DNA of 64,000 bases from Oceanobacillus jeddahensis (GTDB taxonomy: Bacteria; Bacillota; Bacilli; Bacillales; Amphibacillaceae). The notes under the pieces were generated by a model that did not search any database, was not told the origin of the DNA, and was given only the letters and a program-made list of their open reading frames with translations. The first letter of the stretch is position 1; each line of letters starts with the position of its first letter. The stretch covers positions 583,121 through 647,120 of the forward strand of contig NZ_CCDM010000003.1 in the NCBI RefSeq assembly GCF_000750635.1, written 5' to 3'. Positions 36,352 to 46,162 of the stretch are shown piece by piece. The position numbers and the translations under genes were made by a program.

Positions 36352-39294
36352 TCATAAATTCAAATGAATCATACCGTCATTTGCAGCTTCGGCCAGATCT
36401 CTATGACATGTAAATAATATCACTTGTTGTTGTTCCGTCAATCGCTTCAATACCCGTTGCATTCTTTCTGTACGTTTCCAATCAAAATGCACAAACGCGT
36501 CGTCCATAAGAAATGGCAAACCAGATGCTTTTGACATTACTTCATTAATAGCTAATCTCAAGGAAATATAAAGCTGGTCTTTAGTTCCTTGAGAAAGCTC
36601 CTCTACACGAAACCGCTGTTTTTTCTTACTGTTTTCTACCTTAAAATGCTGTTCCGATGCTGGTGAATATATTGTATCATATTGATCTGCAGTGATCTCT
36701 TTAAAATAAATTTGTGCGGTTTCAATAACAAGCGTCAAATATTTATCTTTGTATTGATTTTTAGCAGCAGCGAGCATCCGTAAAGCTGTTTTTTGTACAG
36801 CCCACGTTTTTACCATACTCTCTAATTCTTCCTTTTCCATTGCAAGTTGGTGCATTTGCAGCGATATATCTTCTGCTGATTCCAACTGTTCGATACGTAA
36901 TTTTTGCTCTGCCTGCATACTTTTTAATTGTTCTAATTCTTCTTCATAATCCGCTAGTGCTAATTCCAGCTTTTTTTTATTTTTATAATGGTGATCAACT
37001 TCTAATGACTCCTCTATCAATTCTTGATGCCATTTTTCCGGGAGCATTATTTGGATTCTTTCTCTTAACTCGTCTTGACGAGCATACAGTTTATTATACT
37101 GTTCTTTTCTAGCTTGTTTTTTAAAATAGATTTCTTCTGAATCTACTCCGGCTGCTTTTAACAGTTTATCCTGTTCTTCTCTGTAACGATCTTTTTTTTG
37201 TTTTAAAACAAACTGTTTATTTTTTGCTTCTTTTATAAATTGAGCTAATTGCTGAAGCTCATACTGATACTGCTGTTCTTGCTGCTGTGCCTTCTCTAAT
37301 ATGAGCATCATTTCTTCCAGACGAGTTTCACTATCTAGTCCTCTTTCCTCGAACCAATCTTTCACCTGATCATAAAATTGATCTATCCGTTCTTTTACTC
37401 TATCTAACTCTAATTTCAAATTCTGCTTTTCCGTGTTTAGCTGAAGTAGCTTTTGCATTAAATGATAGATATCTTGCCAATAAAACACGTCGGTAGAATG
37501 TAAAAATGAAAACTGATTTTGTTGATCAATGATCTTTTCCTCTATACTATTTTGCTGCTCTATTAAATCAGCCCTTACGGTGTCATTCACTTCGATTTGG
37601 TGCACGGTTTGCTGAAATGCATCATCCAAGGTATAAACTTTGTCGCGCAATGCTTGCTGCCCTGCTAAAATTTCCTGTGCTTCCAGGTATTCCGTTTCTG
37701 TCACATCCACTTCCTGTCCGGAATGATTTGCCTGCCAGCCTTCCTGCTCCTGTTTTAATTTTTGAATACGTTTTTGTTGTACATGCCAAAAATAAAAAAC
37801 ACCGATTCCACTTACGAGACTTAATAAAAATAACCAGGGCATGCTTCCAATGTACCCCATCAAGGCTGCCGCTAAAGCGATTGTTACTCCTGCCATGATA
37901 CCTATTCTCTCTTGCTTTACTTTCTCCTGAATCATTCGACCGAACATCTGATGCATATATTCCCGCTGTCTATTATCCTGATGATTACTCTGTTGGTAAG
38001 CTTGTATCCGCTGCTTTAATTCATCTACATGTACATCAGCGAGCAGTTCTTTATTTAATTTCTTCTGTTCTTCCTGAAGTCGTGATTTTTCCTGCATCAG
38101 TTGTTCTTTTTTCTGACTATTATCAGAGATACGCTGTTGTATGTGTTCCTGTTCTTTCCGCAAGGTCATCCATTCTTTTTCAAGATAAAAAGGAAGCTCC
38201 AATTGTTCCAGGTCCTCTGCGCCTATGCGGATCTGTTTCTCCTGGATCATTCCTGTTATTTCCCTGACCTTATAGGTATAATCTTGCTCTAACGTTTTTT
38301 GACGTTCCATCAGTAATGTTATTTCTGCTTTTTGGTTTAAAAGTTGATTTAATTTCTCTCTTTCATCTTCCTGCAAAGAAACCGTTTCAAGATCTTGTTT
38401 TTTTTCAGTATAGGTTTCTAGCGTATCCTTGTGAGATCGAAGCTCTCTATCGATATGATCTATATCTGCACGTATAGACTTTATTTGTTCGTGATGATCT
38501 AATGGAAAATCACGGACATCTGCAAGTTCCTCCAGCTCCCTGGAAACCCGAAGCATTTCTTTTCGGATGGGAAGTATTTGTTCCATCAGTTTTTCTTTTT
38601 CAAGCTGTTCATTGGTCTCTGCAATTTGTTCTTTTTTTAAATGATGTTTATTCTCCAGCGTATGAATTTTTTCTATCTGTGCTTTATATGTTTTTTCCAG
38701 CTGCTTATTTTCTCCTACTTGCTTATCCTTCGCACGTAATTCCATTAATTTTTCATTAATTACGGGCTTGGTGCCAGATGGTTTAAATTGTTTTTGTAAC
38801 GACGCCTGCAGCTTCTTCTCCACTTTATAAACGGCTGCTGAACCTGTTAAACCAACACTTAATAGCAGCTCACTTATGTCCGTCTCATTCATATGCTGCA
38901 ACTCAGCTAAATCTTGATTAGAAAAGGAATAAATGGATTGAAAGGTTTCTGCATTCATATTTCCTAAAAAATTTTCGAACCAGGATGCATCTCTTTCCGC
39001 TCCTTTACTGTCAACGTACCTGACCTTCGTTGTATCCAATCGTTCTACCAAAATGTTTCCTTCAGAAGGATGATCAATGATCATCCTTCCCCCCAGCTTG
39101 CTGCTTGTCTTCGGTCGATAAAAATCACTTTTCTTTTTCGTCATTCCGAAAAGCATATATAAAATAAACTGATGTAAAGTTGTTTTCCCAGATTCATTTT
39201 CACCGAGAAGGGTTATCAGATTGGAATCGGAGAAAGAGAATGTCTTATCAACCCACCTACCGAACCCATAAATCGTAATTTCCTTTATTTTCAC
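36352..39294 (-). CDS. yhaN: SbcC/Rad50-like ATPase YhaN
   Basis: 980-residue SMC-type ATPase. Walker A GENESGKTTLHQ is near residue 35. Long coiled coils flank a central hydrophobic hairpin (IMAGVTIALAAALMGYIG and LFLLSLVSGIGVFYFW), unusual for an SMC protein and suggesting membrane association. The signature ELSQGTKDQLYISLRLA and Walker B LPFLMDDAFVHFD form the C-terminal half of the head. With the YhaO nuclease it would form an SbcCD-like DNA-processing complex. GTG start, overlapping the yhaO stop by four bases (GTGA). Confidence 0.92.
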   Translation of the reverse strand: MKIKEITIYGFGRWVDKTFSFSDSNLITLLGENESGKTTLHQFILYMLFGMTKKKSDFYRPKTSSKLGGRMIIDHPSEGNILVERLDTTKVRYVDSKGAERDASWFENFLGNMNAETFQSIYSFSNQDLAELQHMNETDISELLLSVGLTGSAAVYKVEKKLQASLQKQFKPSGTKPVINEKLMELRAKDKQVGENKQLEKTYKAQIEKIHTLENKHHLKKEQIAETNEQLEKEKLMEQILPIRKEMLRVSRELEELADVRDFPLDHHEQIKSIRADIDHIDRELRSHKDTLETYTEKKQDLETVSLQEDEREKLNQLLNQKAEITLLMERQKTLEQDYTYKVREITGMIQEKQIRIGAEDLEQLELPFYLEKEWMTLRKEQEHIQQRISDNSQKKEQLMQEKSRLQEEQKKLNKELLADVHVDELKQRIQAYQQSNHQDNRQREYMHQMFGRMIQEKVKQERIGIMAGVTIALAAALMGYIGSMPWLFLLSLVSGIGVFYFWHVQQKRIQKLKQEQEGWQANHSGQEVDVTETEYLEAQEILAGQQALRDKVYTLDDAFQQTVHQIEVNDTVRADLIEQQNSIEEKIIDQQNQFSFLHSTDVFYWQDIYHLMQKLLQLNTEKQNLKLELDRVKERIDQFYDQVKDWFEERGLDSETRLEEMMLILEKAQQQEQQYQYELQQLAQFIKEAKNKQFVLKQKKDRYREEQDKLLKAAGVDSEEIYFKKQARKEQYNKLYARQDELRERIQIMLPEKWHQELIEESLEVDHHYKNKKKLELALADYEEELEQLKSMQAEQKLRIEQLESAEDISLQMHQLAMEKEELESMVKTWAVQKTALRMLAAAKNQYKDKYLTLVIETAQIYFKEITADQYDTIYSPASEQHFKVENSKKKQRFRVEELSQGTKDQLYISLRLAINEVMSKASGLPFLMDDAFVHFDWKRTERMQRVLKRLTEQQQVILFTCHRDLAEAANDGMIHLNL

Positions 39295-40505
39295 TTTGTT
39301 CTCTCCTTTCGTAATAACGAATTTAGCAATTGATAAGCATCTGCTTTAATATCTTGCTCTTCTTCGTTAGATAAGGAAGACAAAAATCTACGTGCGTCTC
39401 TGTGGTGATAAATCTCGTGTATTCCTTCTTGTATAAATGCTGTATCCATTTCTTCTAAAATATCTTTTAAAAAGTCATCAGTGAGTTGGGTTGATTCCTC
39501 TTCAAAAGCAACCTGATATTGGTAGATATACTGCCATGGAAATGTCTCCACCAGGGATTCATTGATTACTTCCATTAATTCTTGTAAGATCGCCTCATCT
39601 GGTGTAAAAGGTTCATTTTCTTTAACTACTAACTTTAAATACAATAAACTGGGTACACTATATGCTGGTAATTGCTTCATAATAGCTTTTTCTGCCTGAG
39701 AGGGTGTAAGACAATCCTGGATATCGACCTCAACTTCTTCATAACGGATTGCCTGGAGCGGTAAAAATGTTTGGGTTGCCTGATGTTTATTTAAAGTGAC
39801 CAGATAACAGCCCTTTTCTCCTGTCTCCTTTCGATGTCTTCCTTGTATATTGCCAGGGTAAACAATTGGCGGATTGGTATAAAGCTGCTGCCGTTTATGT
39901 ATATGACCTAATGCCCAATAATCCATGCCTTTATTTAATAAATCCTTAATTTGGAATGGCGCATAGGAATCATGCTCTGTATTTGTTGCCACACTGCCAT
40001 GCAGCATAGCAATATGAAATGGAAATTCTTTATCTGTCAACTCGTATTCTGGAGATTTATTTTCATATACTCCTCTATTTTCATAACTAAATCCATATAT
40101 AGCTGCCATTGCATCGCCATCTTTATAAAAAGGAATCCACGTTACTGATTCATCCAAAAAAACGTGGACGTTTTCAGGGTATTCCACCTTAAAGGAATCA
40201 CCTTTCATAAAATCGTGATTTCCATAAGATAAAAATACATCGATATTTTCATTTGCCAACCGTTCGAAGGCTCTTCGCAGTCTTATTTGCGCTTTTAGAC
40301 TTTGTGATTCATGGTCGTATAAATCGCCTGCTAATAAAACAAAGTCCACTTGATGTTCAATCGCCTGATCAATCAGATGGTCTAAAGCAGTAAACGTACT
40401 CTCCTGAATTTCTTTAAATATATTAGCCGGTACTCGTCTTAATCCTTTAAATAGACTATCTAAATGTAAATCAGCTGCATGAATAAAAGTAACTGCAGAT
40501 TTCAC
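39291..40505 (-). CDS. yhaO: SbcD/Mre11-like metallophosphoesterase nuclease YhaO
   Basis: 404 residues from the GTG at 40505, which lies 8 bases after GGGAG and gives the family-like start KSAVTFIHAADLHLDS; an in-frame ATG at 40526 lacks a good ribosome site. The five phosphoesterase motifs are visible: DLHLDS, LLAGDLYDHES, YGNHDF, AMLHGS and LGHIHKRQ. Partner nuclease of YhaN. First gene of yhaO-yhaN-yhaM. Confidence 0.93.
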   Translation of the reverse strand: MKSAVTFIHAADLHLDSLFKGLRRVPANIFKEIQESTFTALDHLIDQAIEHQVDFVLLAGDLYDHESQSLKAQIRLRRAFERLANENIDVFLSYGNHDFMKGDSFKVEYPENVHVFLDESVTWIPFYKDGDAMAAIYGFSYENRGVYENKSPEYELTDKEFPFHIAMLHGSVATNTEHDSYAPFQIKDLLNKGMDYWALGHIHKRQQLYTNPPIVYPGNIQGRHRKETGEKGCYLVTLNKHQATQTFLPLQAIRYEEVEVDIQDCLTPSQAEKAIMKQLPAYSVPSLLYLKLVVKENEPFTPDEAILQELMEVINESLVETFPWQYIYQYQVAFEEESTQLTDDFLKDILEEMDTAFIQEGIHEIYHHRDARRFLSSLSNEEEQDIKADAYQLLNSLLRKERTK

Positions 40506-40594
40506 TATCCCCACTCCCAATTTCATGATATCCTTATTTTAACAGACGCAATAACAGAATGCACGTTCTATTCGTTGCTCTTTTTCGGAAAATA

Positions 40595-40624
40595 AAAAAG
40601 CCTACAATGCGTGTAGACTTTTAA
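40595..40624 (-). terminator. Intrinsic terminator of the csoR-like gene
   Basis: Minus strand AAAAGTCTACA pairs with TGTAGGCTTTT, followed by TTATTTT. Confidence 0.75.
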
Positions 40625-40633
40625 CATCTTCTT

Positions 40634-40933
40634 CTATTTTGTAAACTGATGAAGTACATCCATAAGCTCATCAATGGCTTCATCGCCTTCTCCTGACTTC
40701 ACAGCATCACTGACGCAATGCTTCACGTGGCGTTCAGCTACTTCAAATCCTACACGTTTTAACGCAGAGTTGATAGCGCTGATTTGGACAAGAATATCCA
40801 CACAATATCTATCTTCGTCAATCATTTTTTGAATGCCACGTACTTGACCTTCAATACGTTTTAATCGATTCGTAACTGCTTTTTTTTCTGCTTCTGTTCT
40901 CGGTTTCAATGTGTGTTCATGTAAGGAATCCAT
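40634..40933 (-). CDS. csoR: CsoR-family metal-responsive repressor
   Basis: 99-residue all-helical repressor. The copper ligand set of CsoR is present at C44 (DRYCVDIL), H69 and C73 (ERHVKHCV), matching the C-H-C fingerprint of copper sensors rather than nickel or persulfide sensors. No copA or copZ is adjacent in the window, so its regulon is elsewhere. Own terminator; start behind AAAGGAGGG. Confidence 0.88.
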   Translation of the reverse strand: MDSLHEHTLKPRTEAEKKAVTNRLKRIEGQVRGIQKMIDEDRYCVDILVQISAINSALKRVGFEVAERHVKHCVSDAVKSGEGDEAIDELMDVLHQFTK

Positions 40934-41079
40934 CGTATCCCTCCTTTATCTTCACCTTTAAAATACCACCCCTCCGTATATATGTCAATAAAAAAGCTCG
41001 AATTTAAAAGGGGTTCGAATTACCATAATAGGTCTTATGATTTAACTATACCACAATCATAATGGTTTTCATTTATAAT

Positions 41080-41167
41080 AGTGCGTGTTCAAAAAGTTAC
41101 CAATGATTTCAGATAGATAAGTCAGCAGCAATACTTTTCAATTGGAAACTTTTTGAACATCCTCTAA
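41080..41167. mobile_element. 88-bp MITE-like element with TGTTCAAAAAG termini
   Basis: Left TAGTGCGTGTTCAAAAAGTT, right AACTTTTTGAACATCCTCTA. The same two ends bound the element at 50446-50669 in the opposite order, so the left/right difference is conserved. No coding capacity. Confidence 0.7.
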
Positions 41168-41216
41168 TATGGATTATCCACTATTATTTTATACTTGTTA
41201 CTCAACTTTCTCACTT

Positions 41217-41912
41217 TAAAAAATTACTTCATATCAGTAGGTACACGTGTTAATTGTTCCTTCAATAAAAAGAATAGCAGGTGAAATGTAAAGCACCGCT
41301 TCGGCGGACCGTTTTGCTTTCCGACGTACAACGGTTTTGATGGGGCGAGTAATCGCAGCCCCAACCCCTGGACGTTGCGACTTTAGTCTTCCTAGGGGCA
41401 CGCTCTTCAGCTAACTTTTGCCAAGAAGAGCACTTGGCAAAAGTAGATCTTCAGATGGTGCTGATCCCTCAGGAGTCAAAACGGTCCGCCTCCGCTAGTA
41501 AGGTGTTCTATTCGTGGAATAGTTGAACAAATAAAAGGTAGATCAGACAGAAGAGATTTTTTGTTGTGCATAGTAAAATGATCAGCAATAATTTCTTTCT
41601 GTGCAAGAAAGCTATTCCTCATGTTAACTATCCATGCTGTTTTGATTCGAACTGCTAAACCAACCTTTTACAATAATGGAATGATCGTGTCATCAAGCGA
41701 TAGATATACTATTTCGTCCACCCCAACAGAATGTTATTTCTTTCATTCGCTGTAGAATCCTATCTAAGCGGAGTGGTTGGCCGGAGCGGAAGCTATACAC
41801 TATCATTAGTTCAAAAAAAGCTGATTTAATCAAAAAATAATGAAGAACTTGATAGGCAAGATATATATGCTTATTCCTTGGTGCAGAAACTGAGCTTATT
41901 ATAAATTGTTTC
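41217..41912 (+). repeat. R2 dispersed element, copy B
   Basis: About 0.7 kb, collinear with 58619-59367. It includes the large hairpin GCGGACCGTTTTG...CAAAACGGTCCGC (41303-41490), the shared stem-loop module near 41341-41362, an inner hairpin AACTTTTGCCAAG / CTTGGCAAAAGT, and an AT-rich right part. The second cassette, present in copies A and C, is absent: AAGCGGAGTGGTTGG is joined directly. Confidence 0.8.
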
Positions 41913-41943
41913 TGCTTAATATAAACTAAAGAATTTTTGAAAG

Positions 41944-43197
41944 CTATTCTTTTTTCGATAAATTTATGGCTCGTTTTAAATCTTTTAGAGAACCTGACTT
42001 ACCGTACATCAATACGCCGCCTTTATAAACACGTGCTGCCAAAGCTGCAAATAAAGCAATTGTTATAACAAGAATGCCGATGGACAAGGCAATTTCCCAA
42101 AACGGAATATTAAGCATGCCGATACGTAAAAACATAATCATCGGCGCAAAGAACGGAATATACGATGTAACTGTAATTAATGTTGTATCCGGCATACTCA
42201 ACCCCATCATGGCAAGAACAAACGCAACAACAATAACCATAATCATCGGGGTAATTAACTGGTTTACATCTTCAATTCGACTTACTAAGGAACCAAGCAT
42301 AGCTGCTAAAGTTGCATACAGGAAATACCCTAATAAGAAGAAAATAATCGCATAGATGTAGATAACCGGATCATTATTCGTCAATCCCATGACTTCAAAG
42401 AATTCTCCTGCCATCGAATCTGCATTTGCCTGAATCGCAAAATAACCTCCGCCAAGCAGGATAATAATTTGGGTCAACCCTAAAAAGGCAATGCCGATAA
42501 TTTTAGCGAACATATGCATAATCGGTGGAGCACTAGAGATAAGAAGCTCCATTACCCGGGAGGATTTTTCTGTTGCTACGTCTGTAGCAATCATTTGCCC
42601 ATAGATCAAAACAGTCATATACAGAATAAATAGCATCACATATACTAAGCCTCTTGATTGATTCATCTCTTCCGCAGTCCGAGCACTGTCATCCAGCTGC
42701 TCCGTTTGCAATGTTACTGGAGCATAAATCGTATCTAATGTTTGCTGGTCTATTCCTGCTTCCTGCGTCCCTACAATTACCTTCAACTGTTGCAGGATTT
42801 GTTCAATCTCTATCTGTTCCCCAGTGTCCGAAATTCGATTGGCATAATAATCTCCTTCAGGCAAATTATTTTCATCGGTTGTTATGACAAGCAACCCATC
42901 AAATTTTTCGTCTGTTACAGACTGTTTTGCCTCTTCCTCGGTTCCTTCAAAATGTTCAAAGGCAACTCCAGTTCCTTCACTAATTCCATCTTCTTGCAAA
43001 TATTCCATATAAATTCCAGATTCATCAATGACAGCTATTTGCTCAGATTCATCTTCGCCTGAAAACATATTAATAATCGAAGGCAGGTTAGCCAATCCAA
43101 TAATAATTGCCAAGGTAATAGCTGTTGTAATAATAAATGATTTCGATTTCACTCTGGAAAAATAAGTGTGACCAACAATTGTCCAGAACCTATTCAT
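41944..43197 (-). CDS. NatB-like ABC transporter permease (YhaP)
   Basis: 417 residues from ATG 43197. N-terminal helix (SFIITTAITLAIIIGLANLP), a large extracytoplasmic domain and six C-terminal helices, as in the ABC-2-type NatB/YhaP permeases implicated in sodium or drug export. The frame's first codon is a GTG at 43206 that is really part of the ribosome site. Overlaps the ATPase gene by eight bases (ATGAATAG). Confidence 0.88.
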   Translation of the reverse strand: MNRFWTIVGHTYFSRVKSKSFIITTAITLAIIIGLANLPSIINMFSGEDESEQIAVIDESGIYMEYLQEDGISEGTGVAFEHFEGTEEEAKQSVTDEKFDGLLVITTDENNLPEGDYYANRISDTGEQIEIEQILQQLKVIVGTQEAGIDQQTLDTIYAPVTLQTEQLDDSARTAEEMNQSRGLVYVMLFILYMTVLIYGQMIATDVATEKSSRVMELLISSAPPIMHMFAKIIGIAFLGLTQIIILLGGGYFAIQANADSMAGEFFEVMGLTNNDPVIYIYAIIFFLLGYFLYATLAAMLGSLVSRIEDVNQLITPMIMVIVVAFVLAMMGLSMPDTTLITVTSYIPFFAPMIMFLRIGMLNIPFWEIALSIGILVITIALFAALAARVYKGGVLMYGKSGSLKDLKRAINLSKKE

Positions 43198-44086
43198 AGG
43201 AAGCACCTACCTTTGCAATAAAGATGTCATTTAAAGAAGGTTCTTCTATTTCAAATTTCCGAACAAAACCCTTCCCTTGCAAGCTTGAAAAAATATCCTG
43301 TGCTATGTTTTCATCCTCAATTTGTAATGCACATCCATCCGGCATTTCTTTATAAGAGGCTACTCCGCGGTAATCTTTTAAAAATTCCGTTGAAAAATCG
43401 CCACGGATATTCAAATTTTTCTTTCCAAACGCTTGTTTTATTTCTCGTAATGAACCATGAACAACAGGCGTTCCTTTTTGCAGAATACATATATGCTCGC
43501 ACATTTCCTCTACGTGCTCCATCTGGTGGGAAGAGAAAACGATTGAAGTGCCTTGATTTTTTAATTCTTTGACAGCACCTTTCAACATCTCTACATTGAC
43601 CGGATCTAATCCGGAAAATGGTTCATCTAATATTAACAGCTTAGGCTCATGAATCACAGCAGAAATAAATTGTATTTTCTGCTGATTCCCTTTTGATAAT
43701 TCCTGAACTTTTTTATCCAAATATTCCGGCACTTTAAATCGTTCTAACCACTCATCCAGTTTGATCAGAATATCCTGTTTTTTCATGCCCCGAAGACGTC
43801 CTAAATATATAATTTGCTCTTTAACCGTCAGTTTTGGATACAATCCTCTTTCTTCTGGTAAATAACCAATTAAATGGCTTTCATTGTATGAAATAGCCCC
43901 TCCCTGCCATGTAATTTCTCCTGATGTTTTATCAAGCAATCCCAGAATCATTCGAAATGTGGTAGTTTTACCAGCTCCGTTACCACCTAAAAAACCAAAC
44001 ATTTCACTTTCCGGGATTTCCAGAGATAGATTGTCTACCGCAGTATGATTTCCAAATCGCTTGGTTACATTTGTTAATTTCAGCAC
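43190..44086 (-). CDS. NatA-like ABC transporter ATPase (YhaQ)
   Basis: 298 residues. Walker A GGNGAGKTTTFR (about 34-45), signature ELSKGNQQKIQF, Walker B LLILDEPFSGLDP, then a C-terminal DUF4162-like extension. Partner of the downstream permease. GTG start at 44086, 8 bases after GGGAG. The pair matches yhaQP of B. subtilis in position downstream of yhaO. Confidence 0.9.
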   Translation of the reverse strand: MLKLTNVTKRFGNHTAVDNLSLEIPESEMFGFLGGNGAGKTTTFRMILGLLDKTSGEITWQGGAISYNESHLIGYLPEERGLYPKLTVKEQIIYLGRLRGMKKQDILIKLDEWLERFKVPEYLDKKVQELSKGNQQKIQFISAVIHEPKLLILDEPFSGLDPVNVEMLKGAVKELKNQGTSIVFSSHQMEHVEEMCEHICILQKGTPVVHGSLREIKQAFGKKNLNIRGDFSTEFLKDYRGVASYKEMPDGCALQIEDENIAQDIFSSLQGKGFVRKFEIEEPSLNDIFIAKVGASYE

Positions 44087-44291
44087 ATACCTCTCTCCCT
44101 TCCTTTTGTATTACGTTAAAGAATAGAAAATGTTTCATTTATTATATCAGTTTATTCCTTTTAATTCCTTTATTCACTAACTTATAGTTAAGAATTTAAA
44201 AATGAATTAATATTCATTTATATTGCAGCATACCCATCCTTGTTTTACAATAAAGTTATAAAGCGATTTCATTTTATAAGGAGGACGTGAA

Positions 44292-44477
44292 TTGGCTACG
44301 TATTATTTAACGGTATTTTCAAAAGATGGCGAAAAGTTACTTGATGAACATTTTGATGCTTCTGCTGATTCAGAAGCGAAAAAAATAGGAACGGATAAAC
44401 TTTCTAAAAAAGGCTACTTAGAACATACGCATCGTTGTGTCAGTCCCAGTGCTAAGCTAGTACTTTTTCATCGCTAA
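44292..44477 (+). CDS. yhzD: YhzD-like small conserved protein
   Basis: 61 residues from a TTG start 7 bases after GGAGG. Sequence TYYLTVFSKDGEKLLDEHF, then EAKKIGTDKLSKKGY and THRCVSPSAKLVLFHR, which I recall as the YhzD family. It lies next to yheA, as in B. subtilis. Function unknown. Confidence 0.65.
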   Translation: MATYYLTVFSKDGEKLLDEHFDASADSEAKKIGTDKLSKKGYLEHTHRCVSPSAKLVLFHR

Positions 44478-44516
44478 AAAAACCGCCGCTGCACATTTTT
44501 AGCATCGGCGGTTTTA
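44477..44516. terminator. Bidirectional intrinsic terminator
   Basis: AAACCGCCG-TGC / GCA-CGGCGGTTTT between yhzD and convergent yheA. Confidence 0.85.
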
Positions 44517-44526
44517 GTATTTTCAT

Positions 44527-44874
44527 TTACTCAGCAGCACCATAAAGTTCTTCTAATGGTTTTGTAATAGTTTGAGAGATCTCATTAATTACATTGTTTA
44601 ATTTTTGCTCTTCTTCCATCAATTTTGAGATTGCGTCATGCTGTTGGACAGTCTCAACGATTTGTCGTGCTTTTTCAATTTCTTCTTCAGAAATATCTAA
44701 GCCTTGCATATGCTTTTCTTGTAAGTTTAATTGTGTTTCACGAAAGTTTTCAAACATTTGCTTTGCAATTTCATCAGACATTACTGCATCATAAGCTTGT
44801 TTTAAATCTTGAAATTCCTGACTTTCACGAAGTGCTTGTTCTAATTGATTTGCTTGTTCTTGTAAATTTGCCAT
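44527..44874 (-). CDS. yheA: YlbF/YmcA-family protein YheA
   Basis: 115-residue helical protein: NLQEQANQLEQALRESQEFQ, then ENFRETQLNLQEKHM and ITKPLEELYG. The paralogues YlbF and YmcA form the Y-complex that supports RNase Y and development in B. subtilis; YheA is the less-studied third member. Start behind GGAGGAATTAA. Confidence 0.88.
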   Translation of the reverse strand: MANLQEQANQLEQALRESQEFQDLKQAYDAVMSDEIAKQMFENFRETQLNLQEKHMQGLDISEEEIEKARQIVETVQQHDAISKLMEEEQKLNNVINEISQTITKPLEELYGAAE

Positions 44875-45147
44875 TAATTTAATTCCTCCTTCATCGTCTC
44901 TTGCTACTATAACAAAGCTATCAACGGATGTATAGCCATATCTATTTGATGGTTGTTAAAAAATTCATATTCGCTTGTCTGTTACTTATACAATAATCTG
45001 AGGAGCCTAGTTGAGCTTTCTTTAAAATCATCTTTTTTATGCTTTCCCTCATGTAAAAAAATAACTTTAAGTGTTTTTGATAGTATAATAAAGACACGTT
45101 TTTATTTTTAAAAGAATTTCTTTAACAACAGAAAAGGAGGTTTACGA

Positions 45148-46041
45148 TTGGACTTACAACGACTGAAGAAGCTTTATCCAAGTATGGTAGAGTTCTCAAA
45201 AAAGAAAAAAGATACACTCCCTGATTTTAATTGGTATCAATTTCAAAACAGAATTATCGGTATTGCTAAACAAGAATTAACGGAGAGAGATAAAATGCTT
45301 TTAGATACTTTCCTGACTCCTTACTATATTCAATTACCCGCTCAAACAATAAAAGAAAAAAAGTGGGAGGAACGTATTCAGGAAAGGAATGATCAAAATC
45401 TCGGGAGAGACGGCCGTTACCGGTTTATTTTTTTTAAAATTGAAAAAGGACCGTTTGATGCAACGATATTTAAGGAAACATTACAAGCATTTTTCAGATC
45501 GGATGTATCCATTTTATGGAACACCTCAAATGAAGGTTTTATTATCGAGGAGCCGAACAGCTTTTTGGAAGAAGATTTAACGTACCACCATATTGCAGAT
45601 ACGTTAATGAGTGAGTTGTATGTAAAAATCATGCTCTTCATCGGTCCCTATTTAGAAAATGATAAGGAATTAGATGATTATATACAACAGCTGACCCAAA
45701 TGGCGGAGCTCAGCTTTCGGAAAACGGATACCTCTGTTATTGACTATACCGAAGTATATCCTTTTTTTCTTATTGAAACACTCTCTCCAAAACAGCGTGA
45801 ACAATTAAGTGAATGGATTTTAAAGGAGTTTTCAACAGATTCGGAAGCTTTAGAAACCATCCGGATGTTTATCCAATGTAATTTAAATGCTACTGAAACT
45901 GCAAAAAAATTATATATTCACAGAAATAGCTTACAATATCGTCTCGATAAATTTTATGAAAGTACAGGCATTGACGTAAAGCAATTTGATAAAGCATTCA
46001 CTGTTTATTTAGCCATTTTAGCAAACATGCACAATAGATAA
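45148..46041 (+). CDS. PucR/CdaR-type helix-turn-helix regulator (YxkF-like)
   Basis: 297 residues from a TTG start 7 bases after AAAGGAGG. The N-terminal two-thirds are unassigned. The C-terminal HTH_30 domain (LETIRMFIQCNLNATETAKK, then LYIHRNSLQYRLDKFYESTG) is the PucR/CdaR DNA-binding signature. Immediately upstream of msmX, the neighbour of yxkF in B. subtilis, so it may regulate carbohydrate uptake. Confidence 0.8.
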   Translation: MDLQRLKKLYPSMVEFSKKKKDTLPDFNWYQFQNRIIGIAKQELTERDKMLLDTFLTPYYIQLPAQTIKEKKWEERIQERNDQNLGRDGRYRFIFFKIEKGPFDATIFKETLQAFFRSDVSILWNTSNEGFIIEEPNSFLEEDLTYHHIADTLMSELYVKIMLFIGPYLENDKELDDYIQQLTQMAELSFRKTDTSVIDYTEVYPFFLIETLSPKQREQLSEWILKEFSTDSEALETIRMFIQCNLNATETAKKLYIHRNSLQYRLDKFYESTGIDVKQFDKAFTVYLAILANMHNR

Positions 46042-46104
46042 AGATAATTTTGTGCAAGCTCCCCATATTGTTTTTATCGTTTTTTCAGTAAAATAAAACC
46101 AAGT

Positions 46105-46120
46105 TAAAAAACGCTTTCAT
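46105..46120. promoter_or_regulatory. cre-like site upstream of msmX
   Basis: Minus strand ATGAAAGCGTTTTTTA: one perfect half (TGAAAGCG), two mismatches to consensus in the other half. Confidence 0.4.
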
Positions 46121-46162
46121 TTATATGATTTTAACCTAAAACATTTTGGAGGAGATGTATGT

